DNA of 64,000 nt from JABMQB01 sp963677475 (lineage in GTDB: Bacteria > Bacteroidota > Bacteroidia > Bacteroidales > Prolixibacteraceae): the NCBI GenBank assembly GCA_963677475.2, contig CAXXQD010000017.1, positions 1-64,000 on the forward strand. The letters run 5' to 3'. This document shows positions 8,859 to 17,842 of the stretch, one piece after another; position 1 is the stretch's first letter, and each line of letters starts with the position of its first letter. The translations under genes were made by a program, and so were the position numbers. The notes under the pieces were generated by a model. The model saw only the letters and a list, made by a program, of their open reading frames with translations. It had not been told where the DNA came from and did no database searches.

Positions 8859-9389
8859 ATGGGGAAATTACTTTATAGCCTATTATTTATGTTGATCGCA
8901 GCACAATTATTTGCCCAGGGTTTGATGGAAACGCCAATAATGCAGGTAGATAGTAGTGCCAATGAAAACATGGTTGAATTGAGCCCGGCATATACATATC
9001 CATTGTTGGAAAATGGCACATATTTCCCGTTGATTGAGACCAAAACATTTCAATTACCAAAATTTGATTTTAGCACTGCCCTATTTAGGAAATGGCAACA
9101 AGACAATTCATTTTATATAAACCGCGATTTTTCTTCCCAATTCCTATTTTACCAGAACAGCAATTCTCCATTTTTACATTCCGGTGCAATTTTTAACCAG
9201 GCAGCCTATAAAATTTCGGACAAAGTAACTTTTGGAGGGAACAGTTTTGGGGCAAACTCCATATTTAGCAGCCCGCTCCCTGCCAATGGGCAAAACAATT
9301 ACGATTTTAAAGGGGCTTCCATGTTTATTCAGTATAAAGTTTCTAAAAATATTAAAATTGAAGCTGGCGTAAGCGTCACGCACCATTAA
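8859..9389 (+). CDS. Small secreted protein of unknown function, beta-rich C-terminus
   Basis: 176 aa. A clear Sec signal peptide (MGKLLYSLLFMLIAAQLFAQ, cut near residue 20) leads to a mature part rich in aromatic residues, Asn and Ser. The C-terminal 70 residues alternate polar and hydrophobic residues (KVTFGGNSFGANS, MFIQYKVSKNIKIEAGVSV), like strands of an outer-membrane barrel, but the protein is too short for a full porin. I do not recognise a family. The gene ends 24 nt before the large helicase-nuclease gene and probably shares its transcript, an unexpected pairing of a secreted protein with a DNA repair enzyme. Confidence 0.6.
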   Translation: MGKLLYSLLFMLIAAQLFAQGLMETPIMQVDSSANENMVELSPAYTYPLLENGTYFPLIETKTFQLPKFDFSTALFRKWQQDNSFYINRDFSSQFLFYQNSNSPFLHSGAIFNQAAYKISDKVTFGGNSFGANSIFSSPLPANGQNNYDFKGASMFIQYKVSKNIKIEAGVSVTHH

Positions 9390-9413
9390 TTAATTTCAGC
9401 CCTATAAATACCT

Positions 9414-12400
9414 ATGTTAACAATCTATAAAGCATCGGCAGGTTCAGGAAAAACCTTTAGGTTAGTGCTTGAATACCTAAAACTGGTATTGCAAAATGAG
9501 AATAATTACAGGCATATACTGGCAGTAACTTTTACCAATAAAGCCACTGCCGAGATGAAAGAAAGGGTTATTAGTCAACTCTTTGAACTGGCTTCGGGCT
9601 CAAAAAATGCGTATTCGGATATTCTTCAAAAAGAATTGAATATCCCATTTACCGGTATTCAGGAAAGGGCAAAAAATTCCTTAAGAAACATCTTGCACGA
9701 TTATAACCGGTTTTCAATCAGCACAATTGACAAATTCACACAAAGGGTATTAAAAGCATTTAACCGGGAATTGGGAATTAGTCCGGGTTATGTTTTAGAA
9801 TTAGACAATGAAATTATATTACAGGAAGCAACCGACAGGCTAATCCTGAAAGTAAATGAAAAAAAAGACCTCTTAAAATGGTTAACCGAACTCGGCGAAG
9901 AGAAGATCAGGAACGGGAGCAACTTTCGGATTAAAAATGAAATATTGGCACTGGGCAATGAATTGTTCAAAGAAAATTTTCAGGAATATTTTAGTTCGAA
10001 GGATAAGGATTTATACAGCAGGGAAACCCTTACGAAATACAACAAAGAGCTTTCATCTATTATATTCTCTTTTGAATCCTTCTTGAAAAAGCAAGGAAAA
10101 GGAGCAATGGTTTTGATTTCAGAAAATGGATTTACCGTGGATGATTTTACCCAAAAGCAACGAGGGGTTGTCGGCTATTTCCAGAAATTAGCAGAAAATG
10201 AGCTTCCAGAACCAAATTCATATGTAAAATCAGCAGCCGAGGATGCTGAAAAATGGTATTCAAAAGCAAATAAGAATATCGATAAAAATGCCATCCATAG
10301 TTTGGTAGAATCCAAATTGCTGCCCTTGCTTAACGAAATCCTGAATTTTATTGACAAGAAAAAAACAGATTATGTAACTGCAAAGAAAATTCTTGCTAAT
10401 TACTATACATTGGGTATTTTGCATGATTTACAGGAGGAAATTGATGCCATTCGGTATGAAAAAGGGATTTTGCCAATTTCGGATTCGAACCTCCTGCTAA
10501 AAAAAATAATTGGAAACAGCGATTCTCCCTTTATTTACGAAAAAATCGGAAATATTTTTTCACACTTTATGCTCGATGAATTCCAGGATACTTCGGGAAT
10601 GCAGTGGGATAATTTTAAGCCACTGGTCCACAATTCGTTATCGGAAGGAAATTTTAATTTGGCGGTTGGCGATGTAAAACAATCAATATACCGATGGAGA
10701 AACAGCGATTGGAAAATCCTCGCGCATCAAATTGAAAGTGATTTTAAAAATTTTCGCGTTCAGCCAGTCAATCTAAGCCAAAACTGGCGAAGCGATGGGA
10801 ATATCATCCAGTTTAATAATTCCATTTTCGGGAAATTAAAAGATGTATTTGTTTCCGCTTTTCAGGAAAAAATAGCAAATGAAAAACCGGGAATTGACCT
10901 GAATATTCACGAAGCAATACAAGAAGTTTACAACGATATAGTTCAGATCCCCGGGAATTCGGAACTACAGGGCAAAGGCCATACCAGATTAAATTTTGTG
11001 CCTACCGGATCGAAGGATGATTTTCAGGAAAAATCACTGAATTTGATGCTCGGTCAGGTTAAAGAACTTCAAAACCAAGGGTACGAGGCAGGAGACATTG
11101 CCATAATTGTTAGAAAAAACAGCGATGGATTGCCCATAATTCAAAAATTTCTCGAAGCTGGCGAATTGCCCGAAAACCAAAATTACAATTTCGAAATCAT
11201 TTCCAATGAATCCTTGTTTTTAAGCTCATCGAAAAGTGTAAATTTTATCTTGCAAATAATTAAACATTTATTGGACCCCTCCGACCGTATATTAAAAGGA
11301 ATTATTCTGAACGATTATAAAAATTATATCCTTTCCCCTTTGAAAAAAATCGGAAAGGAAAAAATATTTGCGGAAATCCCTACATGGGGACAACAGGAAA
11401 TTTTGTTTTCTGCACCCTTGGAATACTTATTGTCCGAGGATTTTGACACTGAATTTGATTCATTTTTCGCACCGCTTTTAAGCAATCTCAACAAAGAGCT
11501 GTTAAATGCTTCGGTTGATGAAGCAATCATTCGGATATGTGAAGCATTCAATTTATTCGACTTGGAAGAAGATGTCCCGTTCATTCAGGCACTAATAGAT
11601 CAGGCAGCACAAATAAAATCAAAATTAACCAACGATCTTTCCAATTTTATCAAATGGTGGGACGATAAAGGCCACAAACAATCGGTGAATGTAAACGACG
11701 ATGCCAACGCCATCCGCTTAACCACCATTCACAAATCGAAAGGATTGGAATTTAAAGTTGTTTTGATTCCATTCTTCAACTGGGAAACTACATGGAGGGG
11801 CAACACCACACCAACCATCTGGTGCAAAACGCAACACAAACCATTCGACGCTTTGCCATTGGTACCGATAAAGGCAAATAAAGACATGGCCGAATCGCAC
11901 TTTTGGGGCGAATACATGAATGAAATCCTAAATAATTACATCGACAATTTGAACCTGATTTATGTGGCTTTTACGAGGGCGAAATCTGTATTAATGGTCA
12001 ATGCCCCTTTGTTTGAGAAACCAGATAAGAATTCAGTAAGCCAGTTGCTATATGATGCTGTCCACACCATTAAAGACACCTTGTTTGATGTGGAAGAATC
12101 AGATGAATTGTCAAGTTATGGTTTTGGAAAAATAAACATACCAGATCGCAAAAACCTTAAAGATAAATCCATCATTCCTTTTGGAAAGTATTATTTCAAC
12201 GACTTTAACTCCAAATTAAAAATCCGAACGATTAATAAGGAATATTTTTCGGACGAATACCATAACTCAAACCGAAACCTGGGGACTATTGTACACGAGA
12301 TTTTGGCAAGTATTAACTCAAGCGGTGATATTAAGAATGCATGTGACAATGCTTTCAAAAAGCGGATAATCACAGAAAGCGAAAATGTAAAGCTCCAGAA

Positions 12401-12698
12401 TTGGTTATCTGAACTTATCAAAAACAAGGATATAAAAGATTGGTTTTCAGGCAAATATCAAATATTAAACGAACGATCCCTTCTATCCGGGAAAAGCAGT
12501 TTCCGCCCCGACCGAATTATGATTTCTGCAGACGAAGCAATTGTAGTAGACTATAAAACAGGAAGTTTAGAAAAACAAGCCTACGAAAAACAGGTTAAAA
12601 ACTATGCATGGTCATTAAAAGAAGCGGGTTTAAAAAATGTGAGCGCTTATTTGTGGTACCTCAAAACAAATAAGGTTGAAAAAATATGTGCGCTATGA
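9414..12698 (+). CDS. UvrD/RecB-type helicase-nuclease (AddA-like)
   Basis: 1094 aa, superfamily 1 DNA helicase for double-strand-break end processing. Helicase motifs in order: Walker A ASAGSGKT at residues 7-14; FTNKATAEMKERV; motif II DEFQDTSGMQWDNF (about 385); motif III VGDVKQSIYRWR (about 420); NLSQNWRSD (about 455); IRLTTIHKSKGLEFKVV (about 765); motif VI YVAFTRAK (about 850). The C-terminus has the RecB-family nuclease pattern: GTIVHEILA, then RPDRIM, VVDYKTG and the Gln of EKQVKNY. It thus resembles the AddA subunit of AddAB. The AddB-like partner is not in this window, although it adjoins this gene in many Bacteroidota. The start at 9414 puts Walker A at the expected distance from the N-terminus. 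Confidence 0.9.
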   Translation: MLTIYKASAGSGKTFRLVLEYLKLVLQNENNYRHILAVTFTNKATAEMKERVISQLFELASGSKNAYSDILQKELNIPFTGIQERAKNSLRNILHDYNRFSISTIDKFTQRVLKAFNRELGISPGYVLELDNEIILQEATDRLILKVNEKKDLLKWLTELGEEKIRNGSNFRIKNEILALGNELFKENFQEYFSSKDKDLYSRETLTKYNKELSSIIFSFESFLKKQGKGAMVLISENGFTVDDFTQKQRGVVGYFQKLAENELPEPNSYVKSAAEDAEKWYSKANKNIDKNAIHSLVESKLLPLLNEILNFIDKKKTDYVTAKKILANYYTLGILHDLQEEIDAIRYEKGILPISDSNLLLKKIIGNSDSPFIYEKIGNIFSHFMLDEFQDTSGMQWDNFKPLVHNSLSEGNFNLAVGDVKQSIYRWRNSDWKILAHQIESDFKNFRVQPVNLSQNWRSDGNIIQFNNSIFGKLKDVFVSAFQEKIANEKPGIDLNIHEAIQEVYNDIVQIPGNSELQGKGHTRLNFVPTGSKDDFQEKSLNLMLGQVKELQNQGYEAGDIAIIVRKNSDGLPIIQKFLEAGELPENQNYNFEIISNESLFLSSSKSVNFILQIIKHLLDPSDRILKGIILNDYKNYILSPLKKIGKEKIFAEIPTWGQQEILFSAPLEYLLSEDFDTEFDSFFAPLLSNLNKELLNASVDEAIIRICEAFNLFDLEEDVPFIQALIDQAAQIKSKLTNDLSNFIKWWDDKGHKQSVNVNDDANAIRLTTIHKSKGLEFKVVLIPFFNWETTWRGNTTPTIWCKTQHKPFDALPLVPIKANKDMAESHFWGEYMNEILNNYIDNLNLIYVAFTRAKSVLMVNAPLFEKPDKNSVSQLLYDAVHTIKDTLFDVEESDELSSYGFGKINIPDRKNLKDKSIIPFGKYYFNDFNSKLKIRTINKEYFSDEYHNSNRNLGTIVHEILASINSSGDIKNACDNAFKKRIITESENVKLQNWLSELIKNKDIKDWFSGKYQILNERSLLSGKSSFRPDRIMISADEAIVVDYKTGSLEKQAYEKQVKNYAWSLKEAGLKNVSAYLWYLKTNKVEKICAL

Positions 12699-12716
12699 AT
12701 GTGCCACAAAAAATCT

Positions 12717-12724
12717 TAAATTTG
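12717..12724 (+). promoter_or_regulatory. -7 promoter element (TAnnTTTG) of the DUF4293 gene
   Basis: TAAATTTG lies 16 nt before ATG 12741. The -33 region 20 nt upstream reads TATG, a partial match to TTTG. The position fits a short leader. Confidence 0.45.
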
Positions 12725-12740
12725 CACAAAATTTTATACG

Positions 12741-13184
12741 ATGATCCAAAGAATACAGACCATATTTATTTTAATAGCAGAAATTTTTATTGCCTTGGTT
12801 TTTGCCTTTCCTATTGCTGAGATTGCTTCAAATGGTGAAGTTTTTCTTATGAAAGCAACAGGAGTTTTTAACGCCGATGAAATGGTTATTAACGGCTTGC
12901 CATTGATGGTTTTGCTCGGGATTATCCTTTTGCTGCACATAGTGGTTATTTTCCTTTATAAGAAAAGGATCAGGCAAATGAGGATACTTGTGTTCACAAT
13001 TGTGTTAATGCTTGGATTGTTTGGTATTTTCTACTATTTCGGATACGCAAGTTTTGAGGAGCAGGCAATTGCTTTTAAAGCAACCACGGCTTTCCCTCTG
13101 GCTGCAATTATATTAGATATCCTTGCCATCAGGGCAATTGGCAAAGACGAAGCGCTCGTTAAAAGCATGGACAGGATTCGATAA
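12741..13184 (+). CDS. DUF4293 family membrane protein
   Basis: 147 aa with four predicted membrane segments (about residues 5-25, 48-70, 78-98 and 112-130). The N-terminus MIQRIQTIFIL and the C-terminal signature ILAIRAIGKDEALVKSMDRIR are characteristic of DUF4293, a family found across Bacteroidota and named only for its sequence. Function is unknown. The gene is 18 nt upstream of the nucleotidyltransferase gene and is likely cotranscribed with it. Length is normal for the family. Confidence 0.85.
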   Translation: MIQRIQTIFILIAEIFIALVFAFPIAEIASNGEVFLMKATGVFNADEMVINGLPLMVLLGIILLLHIVVIFLYKKRIRQMRILVFTIVLMLGLFGIFYYFGYASFEEQAIAFKATTAFPLAAIILDILAIRAIGKDEALVKSMDRIR

Positions 13185-13202
13185 AATAAAGCCTATTCGC
13201 TT

Positions 13203-13928
13203 ATGAAGGCTATGATATTCGCCGCAGGCTACGGCACCCGTTTAAAGCCTATCACCGATACAATTCCAAAGGCACTGGTTCCTTTAAATGGGAAACCAAT
13301 GCTACAACATATTATCGAAAAATTGATATCGTTTCAAATTACCGAAGTGGTTGTAAATGTGCACCATTTTCACCAACAGGTAATTGACTTTTTAGCCCAG
13401 CATAATAATTTTGGCATAACAATTCATATCTCCGATGAAAGCAAACAACTATTGGATACCGGGGGCGGTCTAAAAAATGCCTCAGAATCTTTTAAAGGCA
13501 ATGATCCTATTCTTTTATACAATGTGGATGTTGTAAGCAATTTGGACATTTCTGAACTATCAACTTATCACCAACAAAATAAAGCACTTGCCACTTTAGT
13601 TGTTCGGGATCGAATTACGCAAAGATATTTTATGATTGGCGATAATAATGCTTTAGCTGGCTGGAAAAATTTCAAAACATTAGAGGAACGAATTTCTAAG
13701 CCCGGGCTTTATTACGATGCAAAACCTTATGCCTTTAGTGGGATACACATCATCGAACCCGAGCTTTTTAACCTTATTTCGGGCGAAGGAAAGTTTTCAA
13801 TTATTGATACGTATTTGGAGCTTGCCAAAACCAGAAAAATTATGGGTTTTATCGACAATTCTGAAATTTGGATAGACATAGGCAAACCCGGTCAACTTGA
13901 CGAAGCTTCAAGACTTTTAAAAACTTAA
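13203..13928 (+). CDS. Sugar-phosphate nucleotidyltransferase (MurU/HddC-like)
   Basis: 241 aa, cytoplasmic. The N-terminus MKAMIFAAGYGTRLKPITDTIPKAL is the nucleotide-binding signature (GxGxRxxPxTxxxPKxL) of sugar-1-phosphate nucleotidyltransferases. LLYNVDVVSNLD near residue 105 holds the metal-binding Asp, and the protein ends with IWIDIGKPGQLDEA, typical of the short NTP_transferase enzymes. The size is that of MurU (MurNAc-1-P uridylyltransferase) or of heptose/mannose-1-P guanylyltransferases, and there is no C-terminal beta-helix. Which sugar is used cannot be told from the sequence. Its stop overlaps the stop of the convergent membrane-protein gene (TTAA at 13925-13928). Confidence 0.85.
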   Translation: MKAMIFAAGYGTRLKPITDTIPKALVPLNGKPMLQHIIEKLISFQITEVVVNVHHFHQQVIDFLAQHNNFGITIHISDESKQLLDTGGGLKNASESFKGNDPILLYNVDVVSNLDISELSTYHQQNKALATLVVRDRITQRYFMIGDNNALAGWKNFKTLEERISKPGLYYDAKPYAFSGIHIIEPELFNLISGEGKFSIIDTYLELAKTRKIMGFIDNSEIWIDIGKPGQLDEASRLLKT

Positions 13929-14563
13929 TTCTCCAGTTTTTCAATCAATTTGGGTATAACAACCAATAATTCAATCATAGCAATCAACATGATGGTATAT
14001 CCCAACAATTCTGTGCCTTCTTCGGCTGTTGCCTTAACCATGCGCATGTAACCATCTTCCATAAGGGTTTTCCAGAAAGTTGCACGGCCAAAAAAACGGC
14101 TAAAAACATAGGTAATTAAAAAGCCAATTAAAAATATGGCGGAAGATATGGTTCCGATAAAAATGCTCAATCCATCTACAATTTTTCTAAAATACCTTAT
14201 CAACAGATACACGGAAGCAATAAAAAACGGAAGTACGAAGTAAAACCAATGCTCAAGGTATTCGTTAAACTCACGAATAAACGACATGAAAAAAAACAAA
14301 GAAGCCAGATAAGAAAAAAATGCCATAGATTTTACTTTTCTCCCAAACCAAACAAAGCCAAAACTTATGATAAGCAGAATAATTGGCTGAATCGTCTCGG
14401 TCATTGATATTTCCCCGAATTTGGCGGTTGCAGTTTCATGACTGGCATCGTACATAAAAACCAGGTTCAAAGCCACCATTGCTGCGAAATATATGCAAAA
14501 GCGAAAAACAAAAAATAATACCTTTTTATATCGTGGTTCCATAAAAGCAAAATTAAACAACAT
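13925..14563 (-). CDS. Multi-pass membrane protein of unknown function
   Basis: 212 aa with about six membrane segments (roughly residues 15-33, 52-68, 77-93, 106-124, 133-153 and 188-205). A charged motif FIREFNEYLEH lies between segments three and four, and the last segment is preceded by ATAEEGTELLGY, a conserved-looking acidic pattern. I do not recognise the family. It is transcribed alone on the minus strand; a TAATTTTG element (14588-14595) lies about 25 nt before the start. Its stop codon shares bases with that of the convergent nucleotidyltransferase. Confidence 0.65.
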   Translation of the reverse strand: MLFNFAFMEPRYKKVLFFVFRFCIYFAAMVALNLVFMYDASHETATAKFGEISMTETIQPIILLIISFGFVWFGRKVKSMAFFSYLASLFFFMSFIREFNEYLEHWFYFVLPFFIASVYLLIRYFRKIVDGLSIFIGTISSAIFLIGFLITYVFSRFFGRATFWKTLMEDGYMRMVKATAEEGTELLGYTIMLIAMIELLVVIPKLIEKLEN

Positions 14564-14587
14564 GGGTTAACAAACAAGGTACACTAG

Positions 14588-14595
14588 CAAAATTA
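14588..14595 (-). promoter_or_regulatory. -7 promoter element for the membrane protein gene
   Basis: Read on the minus strand this is TAATTTTG (TAnnTTTG), 25 nt before ATG 14563. No convincing -33 element is visible. Confidence 0.35.
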
Positions 14596-14624
14596 TTAAT
14601 TCGAGAAAAAGAAGAGGTTAATCG

Positions 14625-15452
14625 TTAAATTAAATGTCGGTCAACAGCAAATGTAAACGCATCTTCTTCGTTAGTTGGGGCGGCAAAATAATCTGATTTT
14701 AATTCTTCCGGACCATTGGCAGCCAAATACGAAAAATTGGTATAATCCAACAATTCAATGTCATTGTAATCATTCCCAATGCCCAGGGTTTCATTTTGAC
14801 TGATGCCTACAAACTCGCATAACCAATTTACAGCATTCCCCTTCGAAACCGATTGATGGAATATTTCCATCCAAATATTCCCCGAAAGTAAAGGGGAACT
14901 TGTACGTATGATCCCAATATCCTCAAAATTCGCCATTAATCGCTGTTTGAGATCATAAAAAAGAACCTCATCATTTGGCAACATTATTAAAAATTGGCAA
15001 AGTTCAGACGAGAAATAACCTTTATCAGGAAACGGGACAGCGTGTGAATTATAAATTTTAAAATAATCATCGAATTCTTTAATTGCACTTCTTGTTCTAT
15101 AATACCATAATTGATGGTTTTCTGGAACCGCGTGATAAGCATTAAAACTTATTTCGTTTTGGCATAAAAATTCGGCAATATCTTGACCTGATTTATTGGA
15201 CAGGTTCTTGCAATAAACATTTTCTTTTCTCGCACAATCAAAAATACCGGCACCCGATGAATAAATAATAAAATCAAAAGGTATTTCGGGCGGCATCACA
15301 GCGCGGACCTTTTTCAGGTTCCGGCCAGTGGCAATAACCCGATGGATTCCTTTATCTTTCAAAGCATGCAATGTGTTCAAATCGGTTGAGCTAATGCTCT
15401 GATCATTTTTCAGGAAAGTCCCATCTAAATCGGTTGCTACAAGTTTGATCAT
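14625..15452 (-). CDS. HAD-superfamily phosphatase, Cof/YbiV type
   Basis: 275 aa. It starts with VATDLDGTFLKNDQSIS (motif I DxDGT), followed by the ATGRN motif II region (IHRVIATGRNLKKV), a large C2-type cap, a catalytic Lys in VSKGNAVNWL and motif IV GIGNDYNDIELL. This order is that of Cof-type HAD hydrolases (IIB subfamily), which dephosphorylate sugar phosphates and cofactors such as PLP or FMN with low specificity. The exact substrate cannot be assigned. It is cytoplasmic. About 60 nt separate it from the downstream membrane-protein gene. Confidence 0.9.
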   Translation of the reverse strand: MIKLVATDLDGTFLKNDQSISSTDLNTLHALKDKGIHRVIATGRNLKKVRAVMPPEIPFDFIIYSSGAGIFDCARKENVYCKNLSNKSGQDIAEFLCQNEISFNAYHAVPENHQLWYYRTRSAIKEFDDYFKIYNSHAVPFPDKGYFSSELCQFLIMLPNDEVLFYDLKQRLMANFEDIGIIRTSSPLLSGNIWMEIFHQSVSKGNAVNWLCEFVGISQNETLGIGNDYNDIELLDYTNFSYLAANGPEELKSDYFAAPTNEEDAFTFAVDRHLI

Positions 15453-15636
15453 TCAATATTTATTTTGCCTTAAAATAAGAAACATATTATTCGGAACAAA
15501 CTATATTTTAAGAATGGTAACTTAGAAATAACGCCCGCTTAATACTTCATGATAGCAATATGTATCTCGATGTGACGAAGAGTTTACCAGCAAAACCGGA
15601 ATGTTGGTCGAAAAATCAAAGGTGTTCAAAAGAAGG

Positions 15637-15668
15637 TTTATTACATTTAAACGATTATTGTATCTTTG
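15637..15668 (+). promoter_or_regulatory. Promoter of dapB (TTTA-N20-TATCTTTG)
   Basis: TATCTTTG (15661-15668) is a full match to the Bacteroidota -7 box, with TTTA as the -33 element 20 nt upstream. Transcription would start near 15675, 17 nt before ATG 15692. This argues against the longer open frame that begins at 15560. Confidence 0.65.
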
Positions 15669-15691
15669 TCGTCAATTACGAAATTACAAAC

Positions 15692-16408
15692 ATGAATATA
15701 GCACTTATTGGATACGGAAAAATGGGCAAAGAGATTGAAAAAATTGCACATTCCCGAGGCCACAAAACCCCATTAATTATCGACATTGATAATCCGGAAG
15801 AATTAACGGTTGAAAACCTTCAAAAGTGTGACGTTGCCATTGAATTTACCATACCATCGTCAGCAATTTCAAATTACATGAAATGTTTTGAAGCAGGCAT
15901 TCCAGTGGTTAGTGGAACAACCGGTTGGCTTAACCAAAAAGAGTTTATTTTTGATAAGTGCAAACAAAACAACGGCACTTTTTTTTATGCCAGTAATTTT
16001 TCGGTTGGAGTGAACCTGTTTTTTGAGTTGAACAAACAACTTGCAAAGTTAATGGCGCCACAAAAAGATTACACCGCTGAAATGCTTGAAGTCCACCACA
16101 CCCAAAAATTAGATGCACCAAGTGGAACCGCTATTTCGTTAGCCGAAGATTTAATTGAAGAATTACCTTCCGTTGAATCGTGGGTAAACCAATTAACTGA
16201 ATCGACAAATGAACTTGGAATTATTTCTGAAAGAAGGGGTGATGTTCCGGGAATCCATACCATAAAATATGAATCGGAAGTGGACTATATTGAAATCACA
16301 CATAGTGCAAAAAGCCGAAAAGGTTTTGCTTTTGGCGCAGTCTTGGCAGCCGAATATAGCAAAGGGAAAACCGGGGTTTTAACAATGAAAAATTTATTAA
16401 ATTTATAA
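15692..16408 (+). CDS. dapB: 4-hydroxy-tetrahydrodipicolinate reductase
   Basis: 238 aa from ATG 15692. Upstream in-frame codons to 15560 are excluded because a promoter lies inside them. DapB reduces hydroxy-tetrahydrodipicolinate with NAD(P)H in the lysine/diaminopimelate pathway, which also feeds peptidoglycan. Seen: the Rossmann motif GYGKMG at residues 7-12, FTIPSS, VVSGTTGW (about 75-82), and the catalytic/substrate block EVHHTQKLDAPSGTA (about 130-144). It is shorter than the E. coli enzyme (273 aa) but normal for this phylum. lepB follows after 16 nt, so the two are one operon. Confidence 0.95.
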   Translation: MNIALIGYGKMGKEIEKIAHSRGHKTPLIIDIDNPEELTVENLQKCDVAIEFTIPSSAISNYMKCFEAGIPVVSGTTGWLNQKEFIFDKCKQNNGTFFYASNFSVGVNLFFELNKQLAKLMAPQKDYTAEMLEVHHTQKLDAPSGTAISLAEDLIEELPSVESWVNQLTESTNELGIISERRGDVPGIHTIKYESEVDYIEITHSAKSRKGFAFGAVLAAEYSKGKTGVLTMKNLLNL

Positions 16409-16424
16409 TTCTCAACATAGTATA

Positions 16425-17765
16425 ATGAAAGATATTCTTAGCAACAAATGGGTTAAATTTGTTTTAGTCGGAGGCATCTATTTTTTATGGGTTATCTGGC
16501 TTGGAAACTATTGGTGGTTTTTCGGGCTTGCAATGATTTTTGATATTTATGTAACCCAAAAGGTACATTGGGCATTTTGGAAGAAGAAAAACCCACCTAA
16601 CGGCAAACAAACCAAAGTTGTTGAGTGGATTGATGCCATTATTTTTGCGGTCATAGCTGCTTCTTTTATCCGTATGTTTTTTATTGAGGCATATACCATC
16701 CCAACATCTTCCATGGAAAAATCGATGTTGGTAGGTGATTATCTTTTTGTGAGCAAAACCGCTTATGGACCTAAAGTTCCAAACACCCCATTATCGTTCC
16801 CATTTGTACACAACAAATTACCACTTACAAAATCAACTAAATCGTATGTAGAGTGGATTAAAACACCTTATAGAAGAATGGCAGGGTTCTCTAAAATTAA
16901 AAATAACGATGTTGTAGTATTCCACTTCCCTGAAGGTGATACAGTAGCGTTGAATTTTCCAACACAAAGTTACTACCAGCTTGTAAAAACCTATGGTCGT
17001 GACCGTGTTTGGTCAGATAAAAGGAATTTTGGCGATATCACTGTCCATCCGGTTGATAAAAGGGAAAATTATATCAAACGATGTGTCGGAATTCCGGGCG
17101 ATGAGTTACAATTAAAAAAAGGCGTTTTGTATGTGAATGGAAAAGAACAGGAGCGCTTTGATGGAATGCAATACGATTATACTATAACTACGAATGGTAC
17201 TTCCATTAACCCAAAAGCACTTGAACGTCTTAAAATTGCTAAAGCCGACATAGAACGCTTTAGTACACAACGTTATGTACTTCCATTAACCGATGAAAAA
17301 GTTACGGAACTAAAAGGATTCTCCAATGTGGTTTCGGTTGATAAAATATTGGAAGATGAAACCGCATGGGATCAGATAATATTCCCATCGGATAAGCATT
17401 TTAAATGGAATGTGGATAATTTTGGTCCGATTACTGTTCCCAAAAAAGGTGTAAGCGTTCCTATTTCGATCGAAAATATTGCTTTGTACAAACGCTTAAT
17501 TTCAGTTTATGAAGGTAATAAACTTGAAATTGACGGATCGACAATAAAAATCAATGGAGAAACGGTTGATTCATACACCTTCAAAATGGATTACTATTGG
17601 ATGATGGGCGACAACCGGAACAATTCGGCCGACTCACGCTATTGGGGCTTTGTTCCCGAAGACCATGTGGTTGGAAAAGCACTGCTAATATGGCTGTCGC
17701 TAGATAAAGAAAAAAGTTTGTTTAATAAAATCCGATGGAACAGGTTCTTCAAATCGGTGCACTAA
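16425..17765 (+). CDS. lepB: Signal peptidase I
   Basis: 446 aa, inner-membrane serine protease that removes Sec signal peptides. Two hydrophobic segments (about residues 12-40 and 69-88) precede the catalytic box IPTSSMEKSM, with Ser96. The general-base Lys is in YIKRCVGIPGDE (Lys218). The C-terminal box MMGDNRNNSADSRYWGFVPEDHVVG follows near residue 395. The long stretch between the Lys and the last box is usual for LepB of Bacteroidota and explains the size. The gene follows dapB by 16 nt and is closed by a terminator. Confidence 0.95.
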   Translation: MKDILSNKWVKFVLVGGIYFLWVIWLGNYWWFFGLAMIFDIYVTQKVHWAFWKKKNPPNGKQTKVVEWIDAIIFAVIAASFIRMFFIEAYTIPTSSMEKSMLVGDYLFVSKTAYGPKVPNTPLSFPFVHNKLPLTKSTKSYVEWIKTPYRRMAGFSKIKNNDVVVFHFPEGDTVALNFPTQSYYQLVKTYGRDRVWSDKRNFGDITVHPVDKRENYIKRCVGIPGDELQLKKGVLYVNGKEQERFDGMQYDYTITTNGTSINPKALERLKIAKADIERFSTQRYVLPLTDEKVTELKGFSNVVSVDKILEDETAWDQIIFPSDKHFKWNVDNFGPITVPKKGVSVPISIENIALYKRLISVYEGNKLEIDGSTIKINGETVDSYTFKMDYYWMMGDNRNNSADSRYWGFVPEDHVVGKALLIWLSLDKEKSLFNKIRWNRFFKSVH

Positions 17766-17793
17766 AATAATAATACGCCAATATTATACGTTG

Positions 17794-17824
17794 AAAAGGG
17801 TAATGAGCATCATTATCCTTTTTT
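17794..17824 (+). terminator. Rho-independent terminator after lepB
   Basis: A 13-bp stem with one G-U pair (AAAAGGGTAATGA / TCATTATCCTTTT), loop GCA, and a T run. It separates dapB-lepB from the lapA-like gene. Confidence 0.75.
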
Positions 17825-17826
17825 CA

Positions 17827-17834
17827 TATATTTG
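17827..17834 (+). promoter_or_regulatory. -7 promoter element just before the LapA-domain gene
   Basis: TATATTTG matches TAnnTTTG but ends only 8 nt before ATG 17843. If used, the mRNA would be almost leaderless. It overlaps the downstream flank of the lepB terminator. Confidence 0.4.
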
Positions 17835-17842
17835 ATCTTTAT

